A stretch of DNA of 64,000 bases from Cohaesibacter intestini (GTDB lineage: Bacteria > Pseudomonadota > Alphaproteobacteria > Rhizobiales > Cohaesibacteraceae). The notes below the pieces were generated by a model that made no database searches, had not been told where the DNA came from, and saw only the letters and a program-made list of their open reading frames with translations. The stretch is taken from assembly GCF_003324485.1 (NCBI RefSeq), contig NZ_QODK01000003.1, positions 372,001 to 436,000 on the forward strand, written 5' to 3'. Below are positions 28,174 through 36,700 of this stretch, piece by piece. Positions within the stretch are counted from its first letter, which is position 1. Every line of letters begins with the position of its first letter. The position numbers and the translations under genes are program-made.

Positions 28174-29166
28174 ATGACAAAGGCTCTGACCATGCAGCCA
28201 CAGACCGATGCCATCCAAATTGCAGTCCTTGCCTTTGACGGCATGAGTCCGTTTCATCTCTGGGTGCCGACGACGGTTTTCGGCCGTATTTATGAATCCG
28301 ATGGCCGCTACAAGGTCACCATTTGTGCCGAGCAGGCAGGCCCGATCATGACGTCGGATGGCATGATCCTGTCGGTGCCCCATGGTTTTGACAGGGTGGA
28401 CAATCTGGGCCAAGGGGATATGGTCATCGTTCCCACCTGGCCAAATATTGACCAACAGCCATCTCCGGCCCTGATCACCTGCCTGCAAGCGGCCCATGAC
28501 AGGGGTGCCATCCTTGTTGGTCTGTGTCTGGGGGCCTTCGTTCTGGCAGAAGCGGGACTTCTGGCCGGCAAGCGGGCCACCACCCACTGGGCCTATGCCG
28601 ACGCCTTTGCCAAGCGCTACCCGGACATCGCGTGTGAGCCCGATCAGCTCTATGCCGATGAAGGCGATGTTGTTACCTCTGCCGGTGTTGCGGCTGGGCT
28701 TGATTGTTGCCTCTATCTGATGCGCAAGCAGATTGGTGTTGAAGCAGCCAATCGCACCGCCCGCAATCTGGTTGTCTCCCCCCACCGTGCCGGTGGGCAG
28801 GCCCAGTATATCGAGCGCCCCGTACCAAAGGATCTTGGTGAAAGCCGGGTGGCGGACGTGATGGTCTGGATTCGCAACAATCTCAAAGAACCACACAGCA
28901 TTGACAAGGCTGCAGCCCGCGCCCGGATGAGCCGTCGCACCTTCACCCGCCACTTTGCCAATCAAACCGGAACCAGCTTCACCCGGTGGCTGCTGAGCGA
29001 GCGTCTGGCCCTTAGCCAACTGTTATTGGAAACCACCAGCCTGAGCATGGAGTCAGTGGCTTATGAGGCGGGTTTTGGCAGCACCATGTCTTTGCGTCAT
29101 CACTTTCGGCAGGCTTTCGGGCTTCCACCGGGGGCATGGCGCAAGCAGTTCAAGGGAACAGCATGA
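28174..29166 (+). CDS. GlxA-family AraC-type regulator with DJ-1/PfpI domain
   Basis: The 330-residue product has an N-terminal DJ-1/PfpI-like domain (about residues 14-190, with the nucleophile-elbow-like GLCLGAFVLAEAGLL) and a C-terminal AraC helix-turn-helix pair (about 235-325; AAARARMSRRTFTRHFANQTG, then VAYEAGFGSTMSLRHHFRQAFG). GlxA-type proteins activate genes for amide, nitrile or quaternary-amine breakdown. It is divergent from a cysteine hydrolase gene, a plausible target. The ATG at 28174 has no clear ribosome binding site; an in-frame ATG at 28192 after AAAGG is an equally good choice. Confidence 0.9.
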   Translation: MTKALTMQPQTDAIQIAVLAFDGMSPFHLWVPTTVFGRIYESDGRYKVTICAEQAGPIMTSDGMILSVPHGFDRVDNLGQGDMVIVPTWPNIDQQPSPALITCLQAAHDRGAILVGLCLGAFVLAEAGLLAGKRATTHWAYADAFAKRYPDIACEPDQLYADEGDVVTSAGVAAGLDCCLYLMRKQIGVEAANRTARNLVVSPHRAGGQAQYIERPVPKDLGESRVADVMVWIRNNLKEPHSIDKAAARARMSRRTFTRHFANQTGTSFTRWLLSERLALSQLLLETTSLSMESVAYEAGFGSTMSLRHHFRQAFGLPPGAWRKQFKGTA

Positions 29167-29186
29167 ACGATCCCCTTTTGCATTGA

Positions 29187-29993
29187 TCACAAGGGGAAGG
29201 GATCGGAGCGGTCCGTGAAATCATGCATATGGACCATCACCTGATCCGCATCCGCAAGGACTATGCCATAGGCTGGTGCTTCAAAATTGCCGCTTTGGCC
29301 CGCTTGTTGGCGGCTGAGTTCCAGCATCACTTGATGATTGAGCCCGCGCATACCAGAGACCGAAATGCCGCGCCAATTGCCAAACATCACCCGATGGGCA
29401 TGGCCGACAAAGATATGCCGGATGCGCTGTTTGTGCGGGGCCAGTACATGCCAGAATGCTTCGCTATCCTGCAACTTGCTGTCGTCAGTGTTTGGAATGC
29501 CGATGGCAAAGGGCGGATGATGCATGAACAGCATCACCGGGCCATCCGTTTCAGCCAAGGCATTGGTCAGCCAGCTGCGGCGCTTTTCGCAATAGACCCC
29601 CTTCGATGTGCCTTTCTCGCTGGTATCGAGAAACAGGCAAAGGCCAAAAGGCGTGCGCTTGGATCCCTGAATGAAGCCATGCTCGCAGCGCTGGGTTTCA
29701 GGGAACTGATAGGCAAAGGCCCGCGCGTCGTCGTGATTGCCTACCAGCAAATGCGACGGCACTGACAGGCGCCGCAACTCGCGCGCAAAAACTTCATAGG
29801 CATCCACATCCCCATGATGGGTCAAGTCGCCGGTAATAACGACAAAATCCGCATTGTCATGGTCCATATTGATGCTATCGATGGCCGCGCGCAGCCGCTC
29901 TGTGGGACGCCGCCCGTAAACAAGGGCTTCCTGTCCCGCGACATGCGGGTCGGTCAGATGAATGAATTTCAGTGCATTCGGGTTCTTAATCAC
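29187..29993 (-). CDS. class III cyclic-nucleotide/phosphodiesterase-like metallophosphoesterase
   Basis: The 269-residue product has the complete calcineurin-like metal site: FIHLTDPHV, VITGDLTHHGD, LVGNHDD, MHHPP and FVGHAHRV, in order. The arrangement and the TDPH start resemble the CpdA/GpdQ class III phosphodiesterases, which cleave cyclic AMP or glycerophosphodiesters; the substrate here is unproven. I chose the GTG at 29993, which follows GGAG at a good distance and begins right before the conserved core; the frame is open to 30161, but those residues look noncoding. It is convergent with the GlxA gene. Confidence 0.87.
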   Translation of the reverse strand: MIKNPNALKFIHLTDPHVAGQEALVYGRRPTERLRAAIDSINMDHDNADFVVITGDLTHHGDVDAYEVFARELRRLSVPSHLLVGNHDDARAFAYQFPETQRCEHGFIQGSKRTPFGLCLFLDTSEKGTSKGVYCEKRRSWLTNALAETDGPVMLFMHHPPFAIGIPNTDDSKLQDSEAFWHVLAPHKQRIRHIFVGHAHRVMFGNWRGISVSGMRGLNHQVMLELSRQQAGQSGNFEAPAYGIVLADADQVMVHMHDFTDRSDPFPL

Positions 29994-30365
29994 GCCCAAA
30001 CTCCGACGAAAAATGGAGCCGCTGTGAAACCGGGTCAGGCATTGCTGTCTGGGGACGGACAGGGATGGTCTGGAAAGACACCACCTTTTTGCAAGGGGAC
30101 GCCGGTTTCTGCGGCTTGTTGTTTGTTTCAAAAACGCAAGACAAGAATTTGCCCAAAACATGCCTGCGGAAGATGACAGTTTGATAATGAAACGACGACT
30201 CTTCGCTGACGACTGTCAAAAAGAGTGCGCACCCGGTGCGCTTGAGCTGGCAATTCGTAATGGCAATCTGAACCGAGGTGCAGTTTGAATGAATGCCCGA
30301 TCTGAGACCGGTTTTTGTGAAACATTGCCCAATTCTTCCTGAGTTGGGCATGCCTAACCGTCACG
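29994..30365. other. intergenic region with two inverted repeats
   Basis: This stretch upstream of the phosphoesterase gene holds a TGACAGT/ACTGTCA pair at 30175-30219 and a GCGCACC-C-GGTGCGC palindrome near 30227-30241. I see no gene. It leads into the aminotransferase pseudogene. Confidence 0.4.
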
Positions 30366-30620
30366 CGCTTGGGGCAGAGGGCATTGGAATGCCTTGAAAT
30401 GATCTCGCGGACGCATGACATCATTGAAGATATGCGCGGTAGAGAGGTGTTGATCGCCATCGAACTGGTCTAGGATAAACCGCGAAAGCGACCGCAGATG
30501 CGCTGGCCGAGAACATTTTCTACCGAAGCCTTGAAAAAGGCTTGTCCTTCAGGATACCGATGGCAACATCCAGACTTGGACGCCATCGCAGGGGAAATGA
30601 CCATCTCGCAAGCAACAGAA
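30366..30620 (+). pseudogene. remnant of a class III aminotransferase (C-terminal end)
   Basis: Plus-strand translation gives pieces of the C-terminus of a PLP class III (omega) aminotransferase in several frames. These are a piece reading LGQRALECLEMI, then THDIIEDMRGREVLIAIELV ending in a TAG at 30471, then AENIFYRSLEKGLSFRI (30507 onward), then DGNIQTWTPS, then MTISQATE and a stop. The order and spacing follow the living family (RGRG.. IELV, ..IYxRALExGL, GNI..LTPxLTI). There is at least one in-frame stop and two frameshifts, a probable internal deletion, and no N-terminal part. It is a decayed fragment ending about 30 bases before the GNAT gene. Confidence 0.62.
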
Positions 30621-30650
30621 TGACTGCGGGCAAAGGTTGGGAGAGAAAGC

Positions 30651-31280
30651 ATGCCTATGAAAATTCGCGGCTATCGGCAAGAGGATCGCGAAATTCTCTA
30701 TGATATCTGCCTACAGACAGGTGCAGCCGGGAAAAACGCGACAGCGTCTTTCGGCAACTCTGCGCTGCTCGGAGATATCTATGTCGGTCCCTATCTGCGC
30801 TATGCTTCCCAATTGATCTTTGTCGCCGAAGACAAAGAGGGCGTTGCAGGCTACATCGTGGGGGTGTTGGACAGCGAGGACTGGGCAAACCGTTTGGATC
30901 AGGACTGGTGGCCCGCCCTACGTGCCCAATATCCGCTTGACCCGCTTGATCAGCAGGATGGGCCTGATCGAACGGTAGCTGACCGCGACTGCATCAATGC
31001 GATCCATGATCCCCAACAGACGCCGCCGGAACTGGTCGCCCGCTATCCCGCTCATATCCATATGAACTTGCTGCCGCGCCTACAGGGCAGGGGGGTGGGA
31101 GGCCTCATGCTCAAACGCTGGTTTGATATTGCGGTCAATCACGGTGTCAGTTCGGTGCATATCGGTGTCAGCACGCACAATCGCGGTGGCATCGCCTTCT
31201 GGCAAAAACACAGATTTGCACGCATCGATACCAACTCCAAGGACGAGGGAACGCTCTGGATGGGACGGGATCTGCCCTGA
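30651..31280 (+). CDS. GNAT family acetyltransferase
   Basis: The 209-residue product has a GNAT fold with the acetyl-CoA loop NLLPRLQGRGVGGLMLKRWF (about residues 135-160) and the following GVSSVHIGVSTHNRGGIAFWQKHRF. The N-terminus IRGYRQEDREILYDICLQTG and the insert around residues 80-125 resemble the acetyltransferase-like domain seen in O-GlcNAcase relatives and bacterial homologues of unknown substrate. The start ATG follows GGGAGAG. It stands alone between the aminotransferase remnant and the DeoR operon. Confidence 0.88.
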   Translation: MPMKIRGYRQEDREILYDICLQTGAAGKNATASFGNSALLGDIYVGPYLRYASQLIFVAEDKEGVAGYIVGVLDSEDWANRLDQDWWPALRAQYPLDPLDQQDGPDRTVADRDCINAIHDPQQTPPELVARYPAHIHMNLLPRLQGRGVGGLMLKRWFDIAVNHGVSSVHIGVSTHNRGGIAFWQKHRFARIDTNSKDEGTLWMGRDLP

Positions 31281-31316
31281 TCGCCTGATTGTGACGCTGG
31301 CAGTTCCATTGCCGCT

Positions 31317-31464
31317 GTTCAATTCAACAAGGCATGATCAATTGAACGTGCGACTTTCTGCCTGTTTGATTGAAAATGCCAGATTTTCGGTGTTTCAGGC
31401 ACTGAGTCCTCATCACATTCAAGGCAAAACGGATTTCATTTGAATGTCATACAACGTTCAAATG
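31317..31464. promoter_or_regulatory. two inverted repeats upstream of the DeoR operon
   Basis: Two inverted repeats built on TTCAA half-sites lie upstream of the DeoR-family gene: GTTCAATT/AATTGAAC at 31317-31347, and CATTTGAATG/CGTTCAAATG at 31437-31464 (9 of 10 arm positions complementary). They are candidate operators for the DeoR/GlpR-type repressor encoded just downstream. Confidence 0.5.
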
Positions 31465-31541
31465 GCTGATACATTCCGCTCCTAATTTGCCCCCCAACGC
31501 AAGACTGGCCTGTCAAAGAGCCATGGTTGGTGTGGGGAGGA

Positions 31542-32357
31542 ATGAAGCAATATAGCGATCGACAGCTGCAAATCATCAAGACGGTGACCGAAAGTGGCTT
31601 CTCCGCCATCGAGGCCCTGTCTGAGCATTTCAGCGTCTCCACCCAGACCATCCGCCGCGATGTCAATGCGCTGTGCGAGCATGGAGAACTGCGCCGGGTC
31701 TGGGGAGGCGTAGAGCCGCCACCTGTCAGCGGCAATCTGCTCTATGCCAAGCGCCGTATTCTCAATGTCCGCGCCAAACGTCAGATCGCCGCAGAAGTCG
31801 CCCGCCACATCCCCGATGGCAGCTCCATTGCCCTGTCCATTGGCACAACGCCGGAAATGGTGATTGAGGCGTTGCAAGAGCGGGCCAATCTCAAGATTTT
31901 CACCAACAATCTCAACGTTGCCATGCAGGCCAGCGCCCGCCATGACTGGTCGGTGACCATCGCCGGTGGTCAGGTGCGGGCCGGTGACCGGGATATCTTG
32001 GGCAGTGAAGTTGAGGCCTTCTTCGATCGCTTTGAGGTTGATTTCGGTATTTTCGGCGTCGCTGGCGTCAGCCCCGATGGCGGCCTGCTCGACTTTTCCG
32101 AAGCCGAGGTCGGCGCAAGGCGGGCGATCCTCAAAAATTGCCGCACGTCTGTCCTCGTCATGGATCACTCCAAACTTGGTCGCGCTGCCCATATGCGCGG
32201 TGGCAATCTGTCGGAGGTTGACTGCCTCTTTTGCGACAAGCCGTTGCCCGATCATTTTGCCGCCAGCCTCGGAAGCGCCCGGGTGATCATCGCTCCGGCG
32301 TTTGAGTCAGATGGGGCAGATCTTGGCAACACACCCCGTGAAGGGACGTCTCAATGA
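31542..32357 (+). CDS. DeoR/GlpR family transcriptional repressor
   Basis: The 271-residue product has an N-terminal DeoR helix-turn-helix (about residues 5-57; FSAIEALSEHFSVSTQTIRRDVNAL) and a C-terminal sugar-phosphate sensing domain with SIGTTPEMVIEAL, GGQVRAGDRDILG and VMDHSKLGR. Such proteins release DNA on binding a phosphorylated sugar, typically glycerol 3-phosphate for GlpR. It begins a six-gene cluster and overlaps the ABC ATPase gene by 4 bases (ATGA). The ATG at 31542 sits only one base after GGAGG, unusually close; an in-frame TTG at 31527 is an alternative start. Confidence 0.9.
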   Translation: MKQYSDRQLQIIKTVTESGFSAIEALSEHFSVSTQTIRRDVNALCEHGELRRVWGGVEPPPVSGNLLYAKRRILNVRAKRQIAAEVARHIPDGSSIALSIGTTPEMVIEALQERANLKIFTNNLNVAMQASARHDWSVTIAGGQVRAGDRDILGSEVEAFFDRFEVDFGIFGVAGVSPDGGLLDFSEAEVGARRAILKNCRTSVLVMDHSKLGRAAHMRGGNLSEVDCLFCDKPLPDHFAASLGSARVIIAPAFESDGADLGNTPREGTSQ

Positions 32358-33427
32358 CTGCTATCCATCCCGCCCATCACGGTCGCGCCATCTCACTGGA
32401 AGGCATTTGCAAGGTCTGGGACCAGACGGTCGCCCTCGACCATGTCGATATTCACGTGCCCGCAGGATCTTTCACCGCCTTGCTGGGGCCATCGGGCTGT
32501 GGCAAATCCACCTTGCTGCGGATCATTGCCGGTCTGGAACAGGCAACCGAAGGCACCGTGCGGATCGGCGAGGAGGATGTCACCCGCCGCCCGCCAGACA
32601 AGCGCGACCTGTCGATGGTCTTCCAGTCCTATGCCCTCTTTCCTCATTTGAATGTGGCGGAAAATATCATTTTCGGTCTCAAAACCCGCAAGGAACCCAA
32701 GGCCCAGCGGGCGGAAAAGCTCGAAGCTGTGGCCGAACTGATGGAGCTGAGTGCGTTGCTGGATCGCAAGCCCGGCGCTCTGTCAGGCGGTCAGCAACAG
32801 CGGGTCGCCTTGGCCCGTGCGGTGATTGCCGAACGGTCTATCTGCCTGATGGATGAGCCACTGTCTAACCTTGACGCCAAACTGCGCCATGACATGCGGC
32901 TGGAGCTGCGGGCCCTGCAGCAAAAGCTTGGCTTCACCATGGTCTATGTCACCCATGATCAGGCCGAAGCCATCACCATGGCCGATCAGGTGGTGCTGCT
33001 CAATGAGGGGCGGGTCGAACAGATCGACACACCGCGCGCCCTTTATGAGCAGCCACGCACCACCTTTGCCGCCCGTTTCATTGGCACGCCCCCCATGAGC
33101 CTGTTTGAAGCCGAAGCGCTCGGTGCGCTTGGGGCTTCCCTGACCAAAGACACCAAAGCCGATCTGCTGGTCGGCCTGCGCCCCGAAGCCATTGCGCCTG
33201 ATGCTGATGGTCCGCTAACGGGCATCATCGAAAGCGTCGAATATCTGGGCGCTGACACCATGCTGGGCTGCCGCATCGGCTCAGAGATCTTGCTCGTGCG
33301 CGCCTCGGGTCGGGCCGATTTTGCCACCGGTTCCACCATCTCTCTTTCTTTTGCTTCTGACGATCTGGCCTTGTTCGACAAAGCCACAGGAGCCCGTTTT
33401 GACCCGTCCTATCCGCTGGAGGCCTAG
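32354..33427 (+). CDS. ABC transporter ATP-binding protein (UgpC/MalK type)
   Basis: The 357-residue ATPase has Walker A GPSGCGKST, Q-loop MVFQSYALFP, signature LSGGQQQRVALARA, Walker B SICLMDEPLSNLDAKLR and the H-loop YVTHDQ, followed by a C-terminal TOBE/regulatory domain (about residues 240-357). This is the CUT1 family of carbohydrate and glycerol-3-phosphate importers. It energises the two permeases encoded downstream. Its start overlaps the DeoR gene, implying coupled expression. Substrate is inferred only from family: a sugar or polyol phosphate. Confidence 0.94.
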   Translation: MTAIHPAHHGRAISLEGICKVWDQTVALDHVDIHVPAGSFTALLGPSGCGKSTLLRIIAGLEQATEGTVRIGEEDVTRRPPDKRDLSMVFQSYALFPHLNVAENIIFGLKTRKEPKAQRAEKLEAVAELMELSALLDRKPGALSGGQQQRVALARAVIAERSICLMDEPLSNLDAKLRHDMRLELRALQQKLGFTMVYVTHDQAEAITMADQVVLLNEGRVEQIDTPRALYEQPRTTFAARFIGTPPMSLFEAEALGALGASLTKDTKADLLVGLRPEAIAPDADGPLTGIIESVEYLGADTMLGCRIGSEILLVRASGRADFATGSTISLSFASDDLALFDKATGARFDPSYPLEA

Positions 33428-33567
33428 CCTTCACGACAACAAGGATCGAGGCGCCGTCGCCTCGCTCACGCTCCGATCTTTCGCTTTTCAAACCAATGAA
33501 CCCGCGCTCGTTCCTCTGTTGAATTGCCTTCAAGGACAGCGCCAGACAGACAAGAAGGTCCATATCC

Positions 33568-34848
33568 ATGGCTTCCCGTTTTCTGAAATCTACTGTAATT
33601 GCAGCTCTTCTGTCCGCCACTGCCATGCCTGCGCTGGCAGTGGATCTGGAATTCTATTTCCCGGTTGCTGTCGGTGGCAAAGCCGCTGACACCATCGAGT
33701 CTCTGACCGCTGACTATGTCAAAGCCAACCCGGATGTGAAAATCGACGCCATCTATGCAGGCGGCTACAACGACGCCCTGTCGAAAGCCATGACCGCAGC
33801 ACGCGGTGGCAATCCTCCGCAGCTTTCCGTTCTGCTGTCGGCTGAAATGTTCACCCTGATCGACGAAGACCTGATCGAGCCATTCGACGCTTATGTCTCT
33901 GAAGACGAGAAAAAGTCCTGGTTCGGCGCTTTCTATCCAGCCTTCATGGAAAATAGCCAGACCGGCGGCAAAACCTGGGGCATTCCGTTCCAGCGTTCCA
34001 CCCCGGTCATGTATTGGAACAAAGAAGCCTTCAAGGAAGCCGGCCTTGATCCAGACCATGCGCCTGCCAACTGGGACGAGCTGGTCGAGATCTCCAAAAA
34101 GCTGGTCAAGAAAGATGCCGCAGGCAATGTCACCCAGTGGGGCGTGCGCATTCCATCCGAAGGCTTCCCTTACTGGCTGTTCCAGGGTCTCTCCACCCCG
34201 GCTGGTGCCATCCTTGCCAATGCCGATGGCAACAAGACCAACTTTGATGACCCGAAAGTCATCGAAGCCACCCAGTTCCTCGTCGATCTGTCGAAGAAAT
34301 ATGGCGTGATGCAGGAAGGGGCGATCGCTTGGGGCCCAACCCCGAAAGCCTTCTTTGAGCGCGAAGCGGCCATCGTCTGGACTACCACCGGCAACCTGAC
34401 CAACATGCGCGAGAATGCTCCGTTCGACTTCGGTGTCGGCTTCCTGCCAAAGAAAGAGCGCTTCGGTGCGCCGACTGGTGGCGGCAACTTTGTGCTGTTC
34501 AAGGAAGCCTCCCAAGAGCAGAAAAAAGCCGCTGTTGACTTTGTGAAATGGATCACCGCCCCGGAACAGGCTGCCAAATGGTCCATGGCCACCGGCTATG
34601 TTGCCCCACGCGCCGACGCTTGGGAAACCGACGCCATGAAGCAATATGTCAAGGATTTCCCGCAGGCCGCCGTGGCCCGCGATCAGCTGCAATATGCCGT
34701 GGCCGAGCTGTCCACCTATGAGAACCGCAAGGTCACTTCGATCCTCAATGACGCCCTGTCGGCTGCCATTGCCGGGGAAAAGACCCCTCAAGAAGCGCTC
34801 AAAGAAGCGCAGGAAAAAGCGGAAGCCATTCTGAAGAACTACCGCTAA
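33568..34848 (+). CDS. ABC transporter periplasmic substrate-binding protein (UgpB-like)
   Basis: The 426-residue product has a signal peptide (MASRFLKSTVIAALLSATAMPALA) and belongs to the extracellular solute-binding family 1. Its mature start VDLEFYFPVAVGGKAADTIE, GGNPPQLSVLLSAEM and WGIPFQRSTPVMYWNK resemble UgpB-type proteins that bind glycerol 3-phosphate or its diesters, but the binding residues cannot be checked by eye. It should deliver the ligand to the two permeases. A stem-loop right after the gene may protect the 3' end of its message and raise its level relative to the permeases. Confidence 0.92.
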   Translation: MASRFLKSTVIAALLSATAMPALAVDLEFYFPVAVGGKAADTIESLTADYVKANPDVKIDAIYAGGYNDALSKAMTAARGGNPPQLSVLLSAEMFTLIDEDLIEPFDAYVSEDEKKSWFGAFYPAFMENSQTGGKTWGIPFQRSTPVMYWNKEAFKEAGLDPDHAPANWDELVEISKKLVKKDAAGNVTQWGVRIPSEGFPYWLFQGLSTPAGAILANADGNKTNFDDPKVIEATQFLVDLSKKYGVMQEGAIAWGPTPKAFFEREAAIVWTTTGNLTNMRENAPFDFGVGFLPKKERFGAPTGGGNFVLFKEASQEQKKAAVDFVKWITAPEQAAKWSMATGYVAPRADAWETDAMKQYVKDFPQAAVARDQLQYAVAELSTYENRKVTSILNDALSAAIAGEKTPQEALKEAQEKAEAILKNYR

Positions 34849-34860
34849 TCTCCACACCTA

Positions 34861-34904
34861 GCGCGAGGGGAGGGCAGGCAGACGCCTCCCCCTCGCATTT
34901 TGTT
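34861..34904 (+). terminator. stem-loop between binding-protein and permease genes
   Basis: GCGAGGGGAGG pairs with CCTCCCCCTCGC (one bulge), followed by ATTTTGTT. In ABC operons such partial terminators after the binding-protein gene give it higher expression than the permeases. Confidence 0.65.
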
Positions 34905-34920
34905 ATTCCAGAGGGCTCTC

Positions 34921-35790
34921 ATGCGACGGGAATGGATCTACGCGCTTTTGCTGTTGTTGCCAGCGATGATTTTGCTGATGGGGTTTACCCATATTCCGGC
35001 AATCGAAACCATCATTGACAGCTTTTACTCCACCCCGCGCGGCCGACGGGCGGCTCGCTTTGTCGAGCTGGAGAATTATCGCACTTTGCTCGCCGACGAT
35101 GTCTTCCTTCGCGCTTTCTGGAACAATCTGATCTATGCGGCGGTCACCATTCCCGCCTCGATCATCATCTCGCTGGGGATGGCCCTGTTTGTCCATAGCC
35201 GCATTCGCGGGCTGTCCTTCCTGCGGATGGCCTATTTTACGCCGACTGTCCTGCCTTTGATTGCAGTCGCCAATATCTGGCTGTTTTTCTATACACCCGG
35301 TTTCGGCCTGATCGACCAGATCCGCGGTCTGTTCGACCTGCCGCCACAAAACTGGATGGGCCAGACCGACACCGCGCTCTACACCATGATCGCGGTTGCG
35401 GTCTGGAAAGAGGCGGGTTTCTTCATGATCTTCTATCTCGCGGCCCTGCAGACCATCCCGACGCCCTTGCGTGAAGCCGCCAAACTGGAAGGCGCGGGCC
35501 GCTGGACCTTTTTCCGCCGGGTGACCCTGCCGCTGATCATGCCAACCACAGTCTTCATATCGGTCAATGCAGTGATCAATTCGGTGCGTCTCGTCGACCA
35601 TATCTTCGTCATGACCGAAGGCGGCCCGAACAACGCCTCCAAGCTGTTGCTCTATTATATTTTTGAAGTGGCCTTTCAGTTCTGGGACACCGCCTATGCC
35701 AGCACGCTAACGGTCGTCATTCTGGGCATGCTGTCGCTGCTGGCCATCGGGCAATTCTTCTTTCTCGACAAGAGGGTGCATTACAAATGA
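34921..35790 (+). CDS. ABC transporter permease (UgpA-like)
   Basis: The 289-residue membrane protein has six helices and the CUT1 EAA loop REAAKLEGAGRWTFFRRVTLPLI (about residues 192-214), which docks on the ATPase. The first helix WIYALLLLLPAMILLMGF is typical. I chose the ATG at 34921, which follows GAGGG; an in-frame TTG at 34900 lies in the hairpin tail. The stop overlaps the second permease gene by 4 bases. Confidence 0.93.
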   Translation: MRREWIYALLLLLPAMILLMGFTHIPAIETIIDSFYSTPRGRRAARFVELENYRTLLADDVFLRAFWNNLIYAAVTIPASIIISLGMALFVHSRIRGLSFLRMAYFTPTVLPLIAVANIWLFFYTPGFGLIDQIRGLFDLPPQNWMGQTDTALYTMIAVAVWKEAGFFMIFYLAALQTIPTPLREAAKLEGAGRWTFFRRVTLPLIMPTTVFISVNAVINSVRLVDHIFVMTEGGPNNASKLLLYYIFEVAFQFWDTAYASTLTVVILGMLSLLAIGQFFFLDKRVHYK

Positions 35791-36620
35791 CCGGCTATGA
35801 CATGACTGTGGCTGATCGCCTTGACCGCGCCCTGTTCACCATCGGCGCTTGGATGCTCGCGCTTCTCTGGATATTGCCGTTGATCTATGCGATCTGGACG
35901 GCGTTCCATCCGGCAGCCTATGAGGTCAATTTCGACCTTACGGCACCGTTGACCCTTGAAAATTTCCCCAAGGCTTGGGTGCAAGCGCCTTTCGCGCGCT
36001 ATTTCCTCAACACCATCATCCTTGTGCTGATGATTTTGGCGGGCCAATTGGTGCTGGGCACCTGTGCGGCCTATGCCTTTGCCCGGCTGTCCTTTCCCGG
36101 CCGCAATGTCCTGTTTGCGCTGGTGCTGGTGCAGTTGATGGTGATGCCTGACATTTTGCTGGTTGAAAACTACCAAACCATGCGGATGCTCGGTCTGGTA
36201 GACACCATTCTGGCGATTGGCCTGCCCTATATGGCTTCAGGCTTTTGCATTTTCCTGCTGCGCCAAACCTTCATGACCATCCCCAAGGAACTGGATGACG
36301 CCGCCCGGATCGAAGGGGAAGGGGTGATTGGCACCATGCTTCGGGTTTATGTGCCTTTGGCCAAGCCCACATATCTGGCTTTTGGTCTAGTCTCTGTTTC
36401 CGCCCACTGGAATAATTTCGTCTGGCCCCTTATCATCACCAACTCCGTGGAGACCCGACCACTGACTGTCGGTCTTTCCATTTTCTCAACCGCTGATTCT
36501 GGCCTCGAATGGTCGGTCATCAATGCCGCAACCTTGATGACCTCCGGCCCGTTGCTGATCGGCTTTCTGTTGTTCCAACGCCAGTTTGTCCAAAGCTTCA
36601 TGCGGGCCGGGATCAAATAA
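35787..36620 (+). CDS. ABC transporter permease (UgpE-like)
   Basis: The 277-residue permease has six helices and the EAA loop PKELDDAARIEGEGVIGTML (about residues 168-190). Together with the preceding permease it forms the membrane channel of the importer. It starts in an ATGA overlap with the upstream gene. The end FLLFQRQFVQSFMRAGIK is typical of the MalG/UgpE subfamily. Confidence 0.93.
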   Translation: MTGYDMTVADRLDRALFTIGAWMLALLWILPLIYAIWTAFHPAAYEVNFDLTAPLTLENFPKAWVQAPFARYFLNTIILVLMILAGQLVLGTCAAYAFARLSFPGRNVLFALVLVQLMVMPDILLVENYQTMRMLGLVDTILAIGLPYMASGFCIFLLRQTFMTIPKELDDAARIEGEGVIGTMLRVYVPLAKPTYLAFGLVSVSAHWNNFVWPLIITNSVETRPLTVGLSIFSTADSGLEWSVINAATLMTSGPLLIGFLLFQRQFVQSFMRAGIK

Positions 36621-36700
36621 ACCGCTCTCGCTCCTTTCCCCCAAGCAGAGGCGGGAGCGGTGGTGCCTCCCCCACGCTCCGCCAGTCAAAGGAAACCGAA

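Noticed and set aside
33466-34857. Open frame of 463 codons on the minus strand opposite the binding-protein gene
   Set aside because: It is antisense to a signal-peptide-bearing solute-binding protein inside a coherent operon.
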